From Bacteroidota bacterium (GTDB taxonomy: Bacteria; Bacteroidota; Bacteroidia; Cytophagales; Cyclobacteriaceae), in the NCBI GenBank assembly GCA_024280115.1, contig JAJRQT010000065.1:38588-102587 (forward strand): a stretch of DNA of 64,000 nucleotides, written 5' to 3'. The notes under the pieces are model-generated. The model saw nothing but the letters and a program-made list of their open reading frames with translations, was not told where the DNA came from and did no database searches. Each line of letters begins with the position of its first letter. The first letter of the stretch is position 1. Positions 63,715 to 64,000 of the stretch are shown here, in pieces. The position numbers and the translations under genes are program-made.

Positions 63715-64000
63715 TGAACAGCTGATAGTATCAATATAATTTTAGAACTTTCCTGAAAGTTAAACAAGACAGAAAATATTTGATTGTCATCATCAACGTT
63801 ATGAAAACCATCAAAAAATCCATTAGATTAGCATTCTTACAGTGTGGGTAAGTGCAATACACTTACTCAAATGTTGAACGAAACCTCCTTTTAGTCGGTA
63901 AATTGAGAAGAAATGATTAAATTCTAGGACACTAAAATTTAATCATCATGAAAAAAAAGATTCATTAAGATTGCGATTTATCCGGGAGATGGAAATCCGC
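63715..64000. other. Window-edge DNA with two hairpins and a possible gene start
   Basis: About 290 bp. GTAAGTG/CACTTAC at 63848-63866 and the perfect inverted repeat GATTAAATT/AATTTAATC at 63915-63923 and 63936-63944 are visible. ATG 63948 is followed by A8 and stops after six codons; with seven A's the frame would stay open to the window edge. No gene can be claimed. Confidence 0.35.

Noticed and set aside
1..64000. CRISPR array, prophage or tRNA genes
   Set aside because: No regularly spaced direct repeats with unique spacers, no phage structural genes, and no tRNA T-loop/acceptor pattern were seen by eye; a tRNA scan would be decisive.

Overview
The window is a chromosomal stretch of a Bacteroidota bacterium, most likely of the Cytophagales. 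I infer this from the type IX secretion genes (PorU sortase, PorV, a PorP/SprF-type protein, a PKD-repeat protein with a gliding-motility C-terminal domain), from the AT-rich DNA with few purine-rich ribosome binding sites, from promoter elements of the form TANNTTTG, and from the protein families present (DUF3500, DUF4260, DUF6249, BlaI/M56 pair, Bacteroidota-type IS110). No rRNA, tRNA, CRISPR array or prophage was recognised.

Layout. 0-13 kb: nitroreductase, TonB-dependent receptor, aminotransferase, a glycoside-hydrolase-like lipoprotein, DUF4260 and DUF3500 proteins, then a BlaI-type repressor with an M56 membrane peptidase whose C-terminus reads as BamA-like POTRA repeats. Next come a LOG-family protein, an S1C/PDZ protease and a DUF4143 ATPase with a palindrome at its start codon. 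13-18 kb: PorP/SprF-like protein and a large PKD protein split by a one-base frameshift. 18.5-20 kb: DUF6249, ECF sigma factor and likely anti-sigma protein. 20-22 kb: an IS110 element with a small second ORF, lying between two inverted 19-bp repeats. 22-31 kb: alkaline phosphatase, then porU-porV-inactive M16 homologue on the minus strand, pssA and an MBL hydrolase. 31-42 kb: FAD oxidoreductase, TolB/beta-barrel protein and alpha/beta hydrolase in one plus-strand operon, then housekeeping and hypothetical genes. 42.5-43.4 kb: a 900-bp gap holding two plus-strand terminator hairpins. 43-60 kb: TauE/SafE permease, two GH2 glycosidases, a sugar MFS porter, an unrecognised 601-residue protein that resembles an FMN TIM barrel, AsmA-like protein, alpha-toroid protein and sulfatase. 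60-64 kb: a DUF3267 gene with an in-frame stop, a basic hypothetical protein, a PHP-like lipoprotein and an M14 carboxypeptidase.

How the genes work together. The envelope is the main theme: T9SS export and C-terminal processing (PorU/PorV), gliding or adhesion proteins, an envelope-stress candidate (BlaI/M56-POTRA) and outer-membrane biogenesis (AsmA, beta-barrel proteins). A second theme is glycan catabolism (beta-mannosidase, another GH2 enzyme translationally coupled to a sugar porter, sulfatase), without a SusC/SusD pair in view.

The most unusual signals are the M56-POTRA fusion with four TTAAC motifs at exact 10-bp spacing in its promoter; a family of short elements with TAATTAG-type inverted ends that supply the stop codons of three genes; the palindrome/leaderless promoter of the DUF4143 gene; the IS110 module with a candidate bridge RNA; and two genes broken by single lesions. 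The frameshift lies in a homopolymer, so assembly error must be excluded. All assignments are by reading motifs; no database search was run.
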